Source: Afipia sp.
Lineage (GTDB): Bacteria > Pseudomonadota > Alphaproteobacteria > Rhizobiales > Xanthobacteraceae
Reading direction: 5' to 3'
Assembly: GCA_017308595.1 (NCBI GenBank)
Contig: JAFKER010000016.1
Span: 1 to 64,000 of the forward strand
Length of the DNA stretch: 64,000 bases
Position 1 is the stretch's first letter. The number at the start of each line of letters is the position of its first letter. A program made the translations under genes and the position numbers. Of the stretch, positions 21,173 to 29,944 are shown piece after piece. A model generated the notes under the pieces. It searched no databases and was not told where the DNA came from. It worked only from the letters and a program-made list of their open reading frames with translations.

Positions 21173-22390
21173 CTATTCTGCCAGTTGCGCCGCGGTTTTA
21201 CCGGAACGCAAGGTCAGCCGCGTCAGGATGAATGCCGCCACAGCACACACCGCAATGGTCGCGACCATCGGCAGGGCCGTGCCGTTGAAGAATACGCTGG
21301 CGACAACAATCATCACCGCACCCGTGATCATCTGCAGAGTACCGCCAAGTGCCGATGCCATGCCGGCGATCGGGCCATGGTCTTCGAGAGACAGCACCAT
21401 GGTAGATGGAATGACCAGGCCAAGCCATGCGTTGGCTATGAACAACATCACGACGAGCACTGCGAGGTTATCGACTCCGGCCGCGGTCATCGCAAACAAG
21501 GCCAGCGTTGCCACAGTGAAGCAACTCACCGCAACGGAAATCACCCGCGCGATGCCAAAACGCTCGGCCAGATAGCCGCTGAACTGCGATGCGCCGATGA
21601 AGCTGATGGCATTGACCGAGAATGTCAGGCCATACTGTGTCGGTGTCAGGCCGAAATGACCGATATAGATGAAGGACGAGCTGGCGAGAAACGCAAAGAA
21701 GCTCGCCATGCCGAAGCCACCGATAAAGGTTAGCCCGAGAAAGCGCCAATCGCGGAATAATTCGCCGAATCCGTTCAGCACGCTGCGGACGCTGACCTCC
21801 ACTCGTTCCTCGGGCGGCCGCGTTTCTGGCAATACGAATGCCACCAGCAGGAAAGACAAGACCGAGGCAAGCGTGACGGCGACGAACACCGCCCGCCAGC
21901 CGAACGGGACGATCAGCCCGCTGCCGACCAGCGGAGCGAGAATCGGCGACACGCTGAACACCAGCATTACCAGCGACATCAGCCGCGTCGCATCGGCGCC
22001 CGTATGCAGATCGCGGATCACGGCACGCGGAATCACCATCACCGCTGCGGCGCCGAGACCCTGAACAAAGCGAAAGAAAATGAGCCAAGAGATGCTCGGC
22101 GCGAGGCCGCAGCCGATACTGCCGAAGGCAAACAGCACGATTCCGAAATAGAGCGGAGGCTTGCGGCCAACCATATCCGACACCGGGCCATAGACGATCT
22201 GGCACACGCCGAAAGCGACGAAAAAGGCCATCAACGTCATCTGCGTGGCAGCCGTCGACGCCTGCAGATCTGACGCGATCGCGGGAAGCGCCGGAAGGTA
22301 CATATCGATCGCGAACGGCCCGATAGCGGACAAAAGGCCGAGTACGATCGCGTTTTTAACAAAGCTGGACGACGTAGAACCAGGCGACAT
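21173..22390 (-). CDS. Bcr/CflA family multidrug efflux MFS transporter
   Basis: This 405-residue protein has 12 predicted membrane helices. Helix 1 carries the DHA1/Bcr motif GPFAIDMYLPALPAIASDL, the loop 2-3 motif reads GPVSDMVGRKPPLY, and the motif C-like stretch in helix 5 is PILAPLVGSGLI. It probably exports drugs or metabolites using proton motive force. It is divergent from the SDR gene (144-bp gap). The substrate cannot be predicted. Confidence 0.9.
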   Translation of the reverse strand: MSPGSTSSSFVKNAIVLGLLSAIGPFAIDMYLPALPAIASDLQASTAATQMTLMAFFVAFGVCQIVYGPVSDMVGRKPPLYFGIVLFAFGSIGCGLAPSISWLIFFRFVQGLGAAAVMVIPRAVIRDLHTGADATRLMSLVMLVFSVSPILAPLVGSGLIVPFGWRAVFVAVTLASVLSFLLVAFVLPETRPPEERVEVSVRSVLNGFGELFRDWRFLGLTFIGGFGMASFFAFLASSSFIYIGHFGLTPTQYGLTFSVNAISFIGASQFSGYLAERFGIARVISVAVSCFTVATLALFAMTAAGVDNLAVLVVMLFIANAWLGLVIPSTMVLSLEDHGPIAGMASALGGTLQMITGAVMIVVASVFFNGTALPMVATIAVCAVAAFILTRLTLRSGKTAAQLAE

Positions 22391-22534
22391 GAGCTGACGT
22401 ATCCTCGATATTCTGGGCGATTGTGTGAGCGGGCGGGCGATCAGAGCACGCCGGCGCTGGGAGCGGTTGTGGTTCGCTTGAAAAAATGGTCAATGCGTAT
22501 CGGACGCTCGAGTTGAAAAGAAACGGAACGGGAC

Positions 22535-23323
22535 ATGACCAAGGGACAGAAAAAGGTCGCGCTGGTAACCGGCGCGGCACGGGGCATCGGGCTTGCAGCC
22601 GCAAAACGCTTTCTGGCCGAAGGCTGGCATGTGGCGCTGCTCGACATCGAGAAAGACCTTCTCGCACAAACCTTCAAGACGCTGAATGCGCCCGATACCA
22701 CGCTGGCGATTCATTGCGACGTCTCCGATGCCATTGCGGTCGATGCAGCTTTCACGCAGTCGATTGCGCATTTCGGACGGCTTGATGCGCTGGTCAACAA
22801 TGCCGGCATCGCGATCTTCAAGCCGCTGCTCGAGACGACGCAGGCCGATTGGGACCGCGTGCTCGCAGTGAATCTGACCGGGCCGTTTCTCTGCACCCAG
22901 GCCGCCGCCCCGCTGATGCGTGAGACCGGGGGTGGTGCGATCGTGAACATCACATCGATCTCCGCGCTTCGCGCCTCCACGCTGCGCACCGCCTACGGCA
23001 CCAGCAAGGCGGGCCTTGCTCATCTGACCAAGCAATTCGCCGTCGAACTCGCCAGCCTTGGCATTCGGGTCAATGCTGTTGCGCCGGGCCCGGTGGACAC
23101 AGCCATGGCGAAGGCGGTTCATACGCCGGCGATCCGCGCCGACTATCACGACACCATTCCCCTCAACCGTTACGGGCTTGAAGAAGAACTCGCCGAAGCG
23201 ATCTTCTTTCTGTGCAGCGACCGTGCCAGCTACATCACCGGACAGATGTTGTGCGTCGACGGCGGCTTCGAGGCGACCGGCATCGGCCTGCCGACGCTGC
23301 GCGGCGAAGGCCGCAACGGCTGA
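22535..23323 (+). CDS. SDR family oxidoreductase
   Basis: This 262-residue classical short-chain dehydrogenase has TGAARGIG (residues 12-19), DIEKDLL after the second strand, which suggests NAD preference, NNAGIAIF, the catalytic Tyr and Lys in RTAYGTSKAGL, and AVAPGPVDTAMA. The C-terminus ends in the family motif YITGQMLCVDGGFEATG. The substrate is not predictable. The gene is monocistronic, divergent from the efflux gene. Confidence 0.88.
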   Translation: MTKGQKKVALVTGAARGIGLAAAKRFLAEGWHVALLDIEKDLLAQTFKTLNAPDTTLAIHCDVSDAIAVDAAFTQSIAHFGRLDALVNNAGIAIFKPLLETTQADWDRVLAVNLTGPFLCTQAAAPLMRETGGGAIVNITSISALRASTLRTAYGTSKAGLAHLTKQFAVELASLGIRVNAVAPGPVDTAMAKAVHTPAIRADYHDTIPLNRYGLEEELAEAIFFLCSDRASYITGQMLCVDGGFEATGIGLPTLRGEGRNG

Positions 23324-23360
23324 CCGCTCTGCAGCCCAGCAGGGGGCAACACCCCTTGCT

Positions 23361-23747
23361 TCAGGCTGCAGCCTCACCTCGGCGCCCCGCTGATCCGTAT
23401 TGTGCGGTCTTTCGTGCATTGCCTGCCTCGACTCGTGATTGTCCCATGCCGTCGATCAGCGGCTGGATTTGCTCCCGGTATCGCGCGAACAAGGTCGATG
23501 CGATCCAGCCCTCATAATCATCTTCAGTCTCGAACACACCGATCATCAGGGCCGAACTTGCATCGACATCGCGGTAAATCCGCCCGCCGTGAAATCCGGG
23601 GACCTCATCCGAGAAGCGGTCCCGCGCGGCCTCAAGCACGCCGGTGAGTTCATCCAGCTTTCCGGGCTTGGGTGTGAAGCTGTTGATGAGAACAAACGGC
23701 CTTTGCGTACTGCCGGTTGACTGTGTCCGATCGTGATAGTTGCTCAT
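23361..23747 (-). CDS. Antibiotic biosynthesis monooxygenase (ABM) domain protein
   Basis: This 128-residue dimeric alpha+beta barrel protein has the ABM pattern FVLINSFTPKPGKLDELTGVL followed by PGFHGGRIYRDVD and VFETEDDYEGWI. Such proteins oxidise quinol-like substrates or handle haem without metal cofactors, though many are untested. The start MSNYHDRTQ at 23747 has AGGA nearby upstream. It faces soxR across a SoxR box whose promoter geometry points toward this gene, so it is probably induced by redox-cycling agents. Confidence 0.82.
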   Translation of the reverse strand: MSNYHDRTQSTGSTQRPFVLINSFTPKPGKLDELTGVLEAARDRFSDEVPGFHGGRIYRDVDASSALMIGVFETEDDYEGWIASTLFARYREQIQPLIDGMGQSRVEAGNARKTAQYGSAGRRGEAAA

Positions 23748-23815
23748 CGCGAATATCCTGACTGTTTGCGGAAATCCCGGCCCCTGCAATGCTTGCAGCG
23801 ACGGGTGAGTCAGCC

Positions 23816-23840
23816 TACAACCTCAAGTAAACTTGAGGTC
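23816..23840 (-). promoter_or_regulatory. SoxR box within a 19-bp-spaced promoter
   Basis: The palindrome CCTCAAGTAAACTTGAGG (23821-23838) matches the SoxR operator consensus. On the minus strand it is embedded between TTGACC (23835-23840) and TAGGCT, with a 19-bp spacer. The overlong spacer is the hallmark of MerR-family activated promoters, so the controlled gene should be the ABM protein; the same site also lies 8 bp before the soxR start and may repress it. Confidence 0.85.
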
Positions 23841-23845
23841 AAGCA

Positions 23846-24313
23846 ATGAAGACCGCGCATCAGGGCAAGGCGGCGGGGATTTCCCGCGAATTGACCGTCG
23901 GCGAGGTCGCGCGACGCTCCGGCGTCGCCGTGTCCACCCTTCATTTCTATGAGTCGAAAGGACTCATTGCGAGTTGGCGCAACGCGGGCAACCAGCGCCG
24001 CTATTCTCGCGCCGTGTTGCGTCAGGTCGCCGTTATCAAAGTAGCGCAGAGCACGGGCGTCTCGCTCTCCGCGATTCGCGACGCATTGCGATCGCTGCCC
24101 AAGGGGCGGCCACCGACCGCGCGTGACTGGGCGCGGCTGTCAGCCAAATGGCGTTCCGACCTCGATGAGCGCATCGACAGGCTAACCCGCCTGCGTGATC
24201 GGCTCGGCGGCTGCATCGGGTGTGGCTGCCTTTCGCTCAAGACCTGTCCACTACGCAATCCGGGAGACAAGGCGGCGGGGCAGGGGCCTGGCGCGAGGCT
24301 GTTTGATCGATAG
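23846..24313 (+). CDS. soxR: Redox-sensitive transcriptional activator SoxR
   Basis: This 155-residue MerR-family regulator has an N-terminal winged helix ([26 protein letters not shown]), a dimerisation helix, and the [2Fe-2S] cluster ligands C123, C126, C128 and C134 (CIGCGC, then CP), the exact SoxR spacing. Oxidation of the cluster by redox-active compounds switches on target promoters. There is no soxS gene nearby; in non-enteric bacteria SoxR controls small sets such as pumps and monooxygenases directly, in line with the divergent ABM gene and its SoxR box. Confidence 0.95.
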   Translation: MKTAHQGKAAGISRELTVGEVARRSGVAVSTLHFYESKGLIASWRNAGNQRRYSRAVLRQVAVIKVAQSTGVSLSAIRDALRSLPKGRPPTARDWARLSAKWRSDLDERIDRLTRLRDRLGGCIGCGCLSLKTCPLRNPGDKAAGQGPGARLFDR

Positions 24314-24325
24314 GACATTGCTCTG

Positions 24326-24871
24326 TCACTTCTCCGCGACCGCCTTCATGCTGACGAGTCCCTGCTGAAACTGGCCGCCGACCATGCGATCCATATTCAT
24401 GAACATATGGATGATCTTCGCCATGAAGGGCACGGGACCGTGCATCGCCCAGGTGACATTTGTCGTGACATTCGTTGCGCTGCCTTTCGGCCGCATGGTG
24501 AACTCCGCCATGTTGTGCGCTTCGAAAGGGCTGAAGAAATCGAGCTTGATGACCACCTTTGACGGCGGCGCCGTATCAAGAATTTCCATGCGGCCATGGC
24601 CGATATTCTTGTTGCCGCGCCATTCGTAGATCGAGCCCTTGCCGCTCGGCGCGCCGCTGAACGTGCGCTGCATGGCTGGATCGATGTGCTCATAGGGCGA
24701 CCACATTCCCCAGTTCTTGTAATCGTTGATGAGCGGAAAAATCTTGTCTGCAGGCGCGTTGATATCAATCGAGCGTTGGACACGGAACGTATCTGGCCGC
24801 ATCGCCGCCAGAACAACCACGACTGCGATCAGGACCGCCAGAACGATGGCAACATACATCAGGATGGTCAT
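24326..24871 (-). CDS. SRPBCC (START-like) family membrane-anchored protein
   Basis: This 181-residue protein has an N-terminal membrane helix (MYVAIVLAVLIAVVVVLAAM) followed by a polyketide cyclase/START-like domain: FRVQRSIDINAPADKIFPLI, WGMWSPYEHIDPAM and KVVIKLDFFSPFEAHNMAEF. It binds an unknown hydrophobic ligand or acts on one. The frame extends upstream to 24997, but ATG at 24871 is the family start. It is followed on the same strand, reading back, by the VOC and ArsR genes, which probably share a transcript with it. Confidence 0.85.
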   Translation of the reverse strand: MTILMYVAIVLAVLIAVVVVLAAMRPDTFRVQRSIDINAPADKIFPLINDYKNWGMWSPYEHIDPAMQRTFSGAPSGKGSIYEWRGNKNIGHGRMEILDTAPPSKVVIKLDFFSPFEAHNMAEFTMRPKGSATNVTTNVTWAMHGPVPFMAKIIHMFMNMDRMVGGQFQQGLVSMKAVAEK

Positions 24872-24900
24872 ATCGAACCTCTGTAGGATTCCGCGAAAGA

Positions 24901-25338
24901 TCAGGCAGCCGGTGCGGGCTGCGGATGCGCGAGACTCCAACCGTGACCAAACGGATCCCGCACCTGAGCGTAGCGCGCGCCCCAGAATGCGTCCCATGGC
25001 TCGAGGATCGATGTCGCACCGGCGGCGATCGCGCGCTTGTAGGCCTCATCGCAGTTCGGCACTTCGAGATGGATCAGGAATGTCGAGGCGCCGAGCTTCG
25101 TGGGCGATTCCGTTTTGCCGTCCCCATGCGAGCAGTATTCAGGGAAGTAATCCATCAGGAAAACCGTCGCGCCGTTCACTGTCATCTGGGCGTGCATCAG
25201 GCGCTTGCCGTCCTCCGCAGGCATACGCAGGGTTTCGGTCGCACCGAAAGCCTTGCCGTAAAACTCCAGCGCATCGACCGCGCCTTCAACCACCAGATGC
25301 GGGACAAGCGGGGGAAGCTGAGTTGTCTGATCGGCCAT
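24901..25338 (-). CDS. PhnB-like VOC family protein
   Basis: This 145-residue protein of the glyoxalase/bleomycin-resistance fold has the pattern VPHLVVEGAVDALEFYGKAFGA, MHAQMTVNGATVFLMD, then RYAQVRDPFGHGWSLA with the conserved C-terminal DPFGH. PhnB-type VOC proteins lack known substrates. The start MADQTTQLPPL at 25338 follows AAGGAG. It sits between an ArsR regulator and an SRPBCC gene, the same gene set as the 33,854-36,081 cluster. Confidence 0.85.
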   Translation of the reverse strand: MADQTTQLPPLVPHLVVEGAVDALEFYGKAFGATETLRMPAEDGKRLMHAQMTVNGATVFLMDYFPEYCSHGDGKTESPTKLGASTFLIHLEVPNCDEAYKRAIAAGATSILEPWDAFWGARYAQVRDPFGHGWSLAHPQPAPAA

Positions 25339-25390
25339 TGTGAAACTCCTTACGCACGGTGGATGAACTGATGTGATGCGGATCGATGGG

Positions 25391-25780
25391 TTATTTCCCT
25401 GATCGCTTTTGAGGCTTGCGCTTTGCCGGCCTGCGTTGCCTGACCAAAACCTCGGCCGTTTCTTTCGCCTGCAGGTCGGCGAGATAGGTTTCCAGGCGAT
25501 CCAGCCCCGCCTCCCAGAAGCGGCGATAGCTCTCGAGCCAATCATCAACTTCCTTGAGCGCCGCCGGTTCGATTTTGCAGGGGCGCCACTGCGCAGCACG
25601 GCCGCGCGTCACGAGGCCTGCATGTTCCAGCACTTTGAGATGCTTCGAAACCGCGGGCATGCTCATGGCAAACGGCTCGGCGAGTTCCGTGACCGACGTT
25701 TCACCCAGCACCAGCCGCGCGAGAATGGCGCGGCGGGTGGGGTCGGCAAGAGCAGCAAACTTGATGCTGAGGGGGTCCAT
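25391..25780 (-). CDS. ArsR/SmtB family transcriptional regulator
   Basis: This 129-residue winged-helix protein contains FAALADPTRRAILARLVLGE, then SVTELAEPFAMSMPAVSKHLKVLEHAGLV, and ends in a basic tail. The N-terminal ADPTRR motif marks the subgroup that pairs with SRPBCC (AHSA1) and VOC genes; no metal-binding cysteines are present, so it is not a metal sensor. It should repress its own operon through the AACC-N4-GGTT-like elements upstream. Confidence 0.9.
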   Translation of the reverse strand: MDPLSIKFAALADPTRRAILARLVLGETSVTELAEPFAMSMPAVSKHLKVLEHAGLVTRGRAAQWRPCKIEPAALKEVDDWLESYRRFWEAGLDRLETYLADLQAKETAEVLVRQRRPAKRKPQKRSGK

Positions 25781-25794
25781 CTCGATTTCTATAT

Positions 25795-25850
25795 AACCAA
25801 TTAGTTAAATAACCTTTTGGTTAAGTACAGACGCTGGCTGAAATAGTCAA
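25795..25850 (-). promoter_or_regulatory. Promoter and two ArsR operator candidates
   Basis: On the minus strand TTGACT (25845-25850) and TACTTA (25822-25827) are 17 bp apart. Just downstream are two 12-bp elements, AACCTTTTGGTT (25811-25822) and AACCAATTAGTT (25795-25806), given as plus-strand text, with centres 16 bp apart. The same AACC-N4-GGTT pattern lies at the start of the other ArsR gene (33848-33859), so it is probably the shared operator. Confidence 0.65.
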
Positions 25851-25899
25851 GTAGCGGGTTGCGGAAAATGTCGTGGGTCGGCGCCTGCGCGCCGAAAGC

Positions 25900-28455
25900 T
25901 CAGTAGTCCTTGAGCAAACGCTCGATGTAATCGAGCTCGATCTGCGGCCGGCTCGGATCCGCAAGACGGCGTCGAAGCTCTTCCAGAATGCGCCGCACGC
26001 GCTGCACATCGATTTCACCGGGAATTTTCACAGTCAGATCGTCACTCCATTCGCGGCCATTGAGCGGGCGGCCAAGCGGATCAGTGGTATTGCCGCTGTT
26101 CTGCTGACGGCCTGCACGGTTGCCAGGGCCGGCCTCCTGCCCCTCGCCCTGCTGCATCGACTGCGCCAGATTTTGTGCGCCCTTGCGCAAGGCCTCGAGT
26201 GCCCGGCCTTGCGAGCCCACCGCACTGTCGGCGTTGCCTTCTCCGAGCTGATTGCCAGCATCGCCCATGGCAGAGTCCGCGTCGCCGAGCGAATCGCCAC
26301 CATCCTGCTGGCCGTCCTGCCCCTGGCCCGGCTGGCCCTTGTCGCCGCGCTGGCCTGGCATCATGCCGTTCTTCTTCATGTCGTCGAGCAGCTTGCTCAG
26401 GCGGTCGCGCAAAGCCTGCTGGTCCTGACGCAGGCCATTCATTGAGTCCTGGTCACCTTGCTCGCCGCGGCTGCGATCCCGCCGGGAATCCTGCCCCTGC
26501 TTGAAGGTCTTGTCGCGCAACTGCTGCTGCTTGCGGATCATGTCGCCGAGTTCGTTCAGCGCCTGCTCCATGTCGCCGTCGCCGCCCTGCCCGGGCTGTG
26601 CCATCTGCAGGTTTTCCAGCATCTGCTGCATCTGATCGAGCAATGCGCGCGCGGCATCCTTGTCGCCGGAACGCGACAAACGCTCCATGCGATCGATCAT
26701 ATTCTTGAGGTCCTGCTGACGCATGACCTTGGCATTGGGATCGAGCGGACGCGCCAGTTGCTGCGGATTGTTGCGCAGTTGCTCCGCAAGCTGGCGCATG
26801 AAATTGTCCAGCGCCGCGCGCAGATTGTCGGTGAGTTTCTTGATTTCCTCGTCGCTGGCGCCGCGCTCGAGTGCCTCCTTGAGCGCGTCCTGCGCGGCAC
26901 GGAGCGCTTTTTCCACATCGCTGATGTTGCCATCCTCGATCGCGACGGCGAGCGCCCACAAACTGTCAACGACTTCGCGCATGGCCTCGCGCGTATTGGC
27001 GCGGACAAGCTGTCCCGAGGCACTGCGAAGGCCGAGATAGTGCCCCAGTTCCGGCGTGAAGGCTTCAGGCGCGATCATCAGCGCCTCAAGCGCGATCAGC
27101 ACCAGCGGCTTCTGGTTGGCGTCGAGCGCAAGGTTGCGGCGCTGTTCAATCAACGCCCGGGCCAGCGGCTTCACGAAAAGCCGCTCGGGAAGCCGCATAT
27201 CGAAAGGCTCGCTCTTCCCTTCGTTGCCGGCTTCATCCTTTGCGGTGAGTGTCAGAGTCACATCTGCACCGGCGTAGGGATTTTCGCTCAGGTCCTTCAC
27301 CGTCTGGCCGACGCCATTTCGTGTTCGCGCATTCGGCAATCCAAGCGTGATCGACGGCGGATCGAACAGCGGCTGCGGCTTGGCGCTGTCGTCTTTTGCG
27401 TCGTCGGTCTTTGCCGCGCGCGGCGCAAATTGCGCATGGGCTTCGGTAATACCGTAGTCATCCTCGAGCTTGTAGGACAACAACAGCGCGCCCTTGGCCT
27501 GCCGCTCGGGATCCTTGGCCAGCGAAATGCTCGGCGGGCGATCAGGCGTCGCCCGGAATGTCCATTGCGGCTGCCCCGACGGCGCCCGGACATGCGCAGT
27601 GCCGTCGCCTGCGATGGTGAAGTGTCGCTCACTGGTCCCTTGCGGCGCATTGCCCGTAACAGGCACTTCCGTCACCGCGCCGCCTGCGGCGACGTCGAGC
27701 CTGCCCCCGCTGGAGCGCACGATCAGGGTACTTCCGGCGGGGACCGAAACCGGTCCCGTGTCCGAAGGTGGCGCATCCTTGGTGGCGGAGGCCGATAGAA
27801 TAATCGGCGGACGGCTCGTATAGGGCGGCGGCGTCACCCATGCATCGACACGGACATTGGCGGCAGAAAATGCGCCGTCCCAATCGAACGCAGCAGCCAC
27901 CCGCGAAAAACGGTCGCTGCCGGCGGCGACATACGTGGCCACCATCAAGACAACGACCAGCGCGCGAAGCGCCCACGGATCATGCAAGGCAAGGCGCGGC
28001 GATGGCAAACCAGCACGAATTCGCTTGATCGAGGCCAGTGTTCGCGCCCGCTGTTCCTGCCACAGCGCCTGTGACAACGGATCCTGCGACGTCAGTGTAT
28101 CGGTCAATGCCGTGGCAGGACGGTGCGCAATCCCCGTTCCGCGATCGAGACGGCGCAACGCATCCTCGCGCGTGGGCCAGCGAAACCGGATCGCCGGAAC
28201 GAGCGCGACAATGGCCAGCACCACGAAGATCGCAAAGGCGGCGATGCGCGCAACAAAAGGAAGGGTGACCCACAGCCCTGCCCATGAGGCCGCCAGAAAC
28301 AACCCGGCAACCGTCAGCAGCCGCGCGAGATGTGGCCAGCCGCGCTCCCATGCAACCGCAAGCCGCGCCCGCCGCAAGGCCTGCGCCAGCTCAAGTTTTC
28401 GGGCTTCCTCGGCTGTCCGCGGACGCTCCGACGGGTCTGGGTTCGATCCGCTCAA
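25900..28455 (-). CDS. TIGR02302 family (DUF4175) membrane protein
   Basis: This large protein of about 851 residues has two close membrane helices near the N-terminus (LLTVAGLFLAASWAGLWVTL and IAAFAIFVVLAIVALVPAI) and a third near residue 180-200 (ALRALVVVLMVATYVAAG). An extracytoplasmic beta-rich region and a long helical, Gln/Gly/Asp-rich C-terminal part follow (LRQDQQALRDRLSKLLDDMKKN). This is the alphaproteobacterial TIGR02302 family of unknown function. The start is taken as TTG at 28455, since GGAG precedes it; the frame is open to 28563. No partner gene is adjacent. Confidence 0.82.
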   Translation of the reverse strand: MSGSNPDPSERPRTAEEARKLELAQALRRARLAVAWERGWPHLARLLTVAGLFLAASWAGLWVTLPFVARIAAFAIFVVLAIVALVPAIRFRWPTREDALRRLDRGTGIAHRPATALTDTLTSQDPLSQALWQEQRARTLASIKRIRAGLPSPRLALHDPWALRALVVVLMVATYVAAGSDRFSRVAAAFDWDGAFSAANVRVDAWVTPPPYTSRPPIILSASATKDAPPSDTGPVSVPAGSTLIVRSSGGRLDVAAGGAVTEVPVTGNAPQGTSERHFTIAGDGTAHVRAPSGQPQWTFRATPDRPPSISLAKDPERQAKGALLLSYKLEDDYGITEAHAQFAPRAAKTDDAKDDSAKPQPLFDPPSITLGLPNARTRNGVGQTVKDLSENPYAGADVTLTLTAKDEAGNEGKSEPFDMRLPERLFVKPLARALIEQRRNLALDANQKPLVLIALEALMIAPEAFTPELGHYLGLRSASGQLVRANTREAMREVVDSLWALAVAIEDGNISDVEKALRAAQDALKEALERGASDEEIKKLTDNLRAALDNFMRQLAEQLRNNPQQLARPLDPNAKVMRQQDLKNMIDRMERLSRSGDKDAARALLDQMQQMLENLQMAQPGQGGDGDMEQALNELGDMIRKQQQLRDKTFKQGQDSRRDRSRGEQGDQDSMNGLRQDQQALRDRLSKLLDDMKKNGMMPGQRGDKGQPGQGQDGQQDGGDSLGDADSAMGDAGNQLGEGNADSAVGSQGRALEALRKGAQNLAQSMQQGEGQEAGPGNRAGRQQNSGNTTDPLGRPLNGREWSDDLTVKIPGEIDVQRVRRILEELRRRLADPSRPQIELDYIERLLKDY

Positions 28456-28643
28456 CGGGTTCTCCGGCTCCTGCACAGTCGAGCTTAGCACGGCGGCGGC
28501 AATGAGGCATGGCCTCCGTCCTGCATACCCACATGCAAGCGGCCTGCCGTCGCGGTCGCCCAACTCTCACGAAAGCGTGACGGAGCCGGAAAAACACAGG
28601 GCCGGAACAAGCGAGATGACCCACCGCCTGTCCCGTTGCGCCA

Positions 28644-29633
28644 TTAATTGAGCTTTGCGCCTGCTGTATCCACAACCCTGCCCCACCGCTCATAGTCAGC
28701 ACGAATCGTCTGCGTGAAGACTTCAGGGGTCGATGTGGTGACGCTCAAACCCTGCGCTTCAAGGCGCTGGCGCACATCAGGAAGCTTACTGATACGTATC
28801 ACTTCCGCATTCAGGCGCTGCACGATGTTCACCGGGGTCGCCGCGGGCACCACCAGCCCGAACCAGGAGTCGACAACAAAATCAGACACACCGGCCTCTG
28901 CCGCTGTCGGCACGTTCGGAAGCAGCGGGGAACGTTCGCGGCTGGTCACCGCCAGTCCCTTGACCTTGCCATCCCTGATCTGTGGCGCCAGCACAGTCAG
29001 CGTATCGAAGGCAAGATTCACCTGGCTGCCGAGCAGGGCATTGATCGCGGGCGCGCTGCCCTTGAACGGAACATGCAGCAGATCGGTGCCGGTCAAACTC
29101 TTGAAGAGTTCGCCGCTCAGATGGCAGAGCGTTCCGAGACCGCATGACGAGTACGTGAACTTGCCCGGCTCCTTCTTCGCCGCAGCGATAAGGTCCCTCA
29201 GGTTCGAGACCGGCGCATCCGGGCTTGCCGCAACCACGTAAGGCACCGAGGCCAGCAGCGAGACCGGCGCGAAGCTCTTGAACGGATCGAAGTTAATCGC
29301 CGTGTTCACATGGGGCAGAATGGTGAGCTGTCCTGCCGGTGCCAGCGACAACGTGTAACCGTCCGGGTCCGCCTTTGCGACAAAATCAGCTGCGATCGCC
29401 GTGCCGGCGCCAGCCTTGTTCTCAACCACGATGGACTGGCCGAGTGCTTCGCTCAGCTTGTCACTGTAGATGCGGGCAATGGTGTCTGCGGCGCCGCCTG
29501 CGGGAAACGGCACGATCAGTTTGATCGAGCGGCTCGGCCACACATCCGCGAGCGCGGCAGAACTGGCGCCCACGAGCAAACTGGATGCCGCCGCCGCGGC
29601 GACGAGGAAGCGATGAAATCCGAAAGAGCGCAT
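28644..29633 (-). CDS. Bug/TctC-type periplasmic substrate-binding protein
   Basis: This 329-residue tripartite tricarboxylate transporter receptor-like protein has a signal peptide (cleavage near ALADVWPS) and the Bug pattern RSIKLIVPFPAGGAADTIARIYSDKL, then VENKAGAGTAIAADFVAKADPDGYTL and VPFKGSAPAINALLGSQV. It should bind a carboxylate in the periplasm. No TctA or TctB membrane partners are next to it, which is common, since Bug proteins greatly outnumber their transporters. Confidence 0.92.
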   Translation of the reverse strand: MRSFGFHRFLVAAAAASSLLVGASSAALADVWPSRSIKLIVPFPAGGAADTIARIYSDKLSEALGQSIVVENKAGAGTAIAADFVAKADPDGYTLSLAPAGQLTILPHVNTAINFDPFKSFAPVSLLASVPYVVAASPDAPVSNLRDLIAAAKKEPGKFTYSSCGLGTLCHLSGELFKSLTGTDLLHVPFKGSAPAINALLGSQVNLAFDTLTVLAPQIRDGKVKGLAVTSRERSPLLPNVPTAAEAGVSDFVVDSWFGLVVPAATPVNIVQRLNAEVIRISKLPDVRQRLEAQGLSVTTSTPEVFTQTIRADYERWGRVVDTAGAKLN

Positions 29634-29683
29634 GAAAAATCCCCTGACATTCGATCAGGGCTTGTCGTGCACACCTCTTTTCG

Positions 29684-29872
29684 TCACATGTTCGCGGCGA
29701 GATATGCGCTGATGACCTGATCGGCAGTGCTCTCGCTTTCGTCAAGCAAAAGCACATCGATTGAGGCCTCAACATCGTATCGCGAAGGCATTTCAGCAAT
29801 GAAATGGTATTGCGAAATGGCTTCGCTCTCTGGTCGATCCATCTCGCACCAGAACGGCGATGAGAAGATCAT
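29684..29872 (-). CDS. Possible small acidic hypothetical protein
   Basis: A 62-codon frame with a plausible amino acid mix and an acidic C-terminal half (DVLLLDESESTADQVISAYL). No family is recognised and no ribosome binding site is seen before the ATG. The region sits between lysA and the Bug gene, downstream of a terminator-like hairpin. It could be a real small gene or chance, and it is recorded only so that it is not lost. Confidence 0.25.
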   Translation of the reverse strand: MIFSSPFWCEMDRPESEAISQYHFIAEMPSRYDVEASIDVLLLDESESTADQVISAYLAANM

Positions 29873-29883
29873 TTTTCTGCTTT

Positions 29884-29912
29884 GAAAAATGCCGTCTAAC
29901 GCAGCATTTTTC
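29884..29912 (-). terminator. Terminator-like hairpin downstream of lysA
   Basis: GAAAAATGC (29884-29892) and GCATTTTTC (29904-29912) form a 9-bp stem. Read on the minus strand, it follows the lysA stop by about 33 bp and its 3' arm ends in a T run. The stem is AT-rich, so its strength is uncertain. Confidence 0.55.
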
Positions 29913-29944
29913 GGCGAGAATCCCGGAAAGCAGGTGTTACGCCG

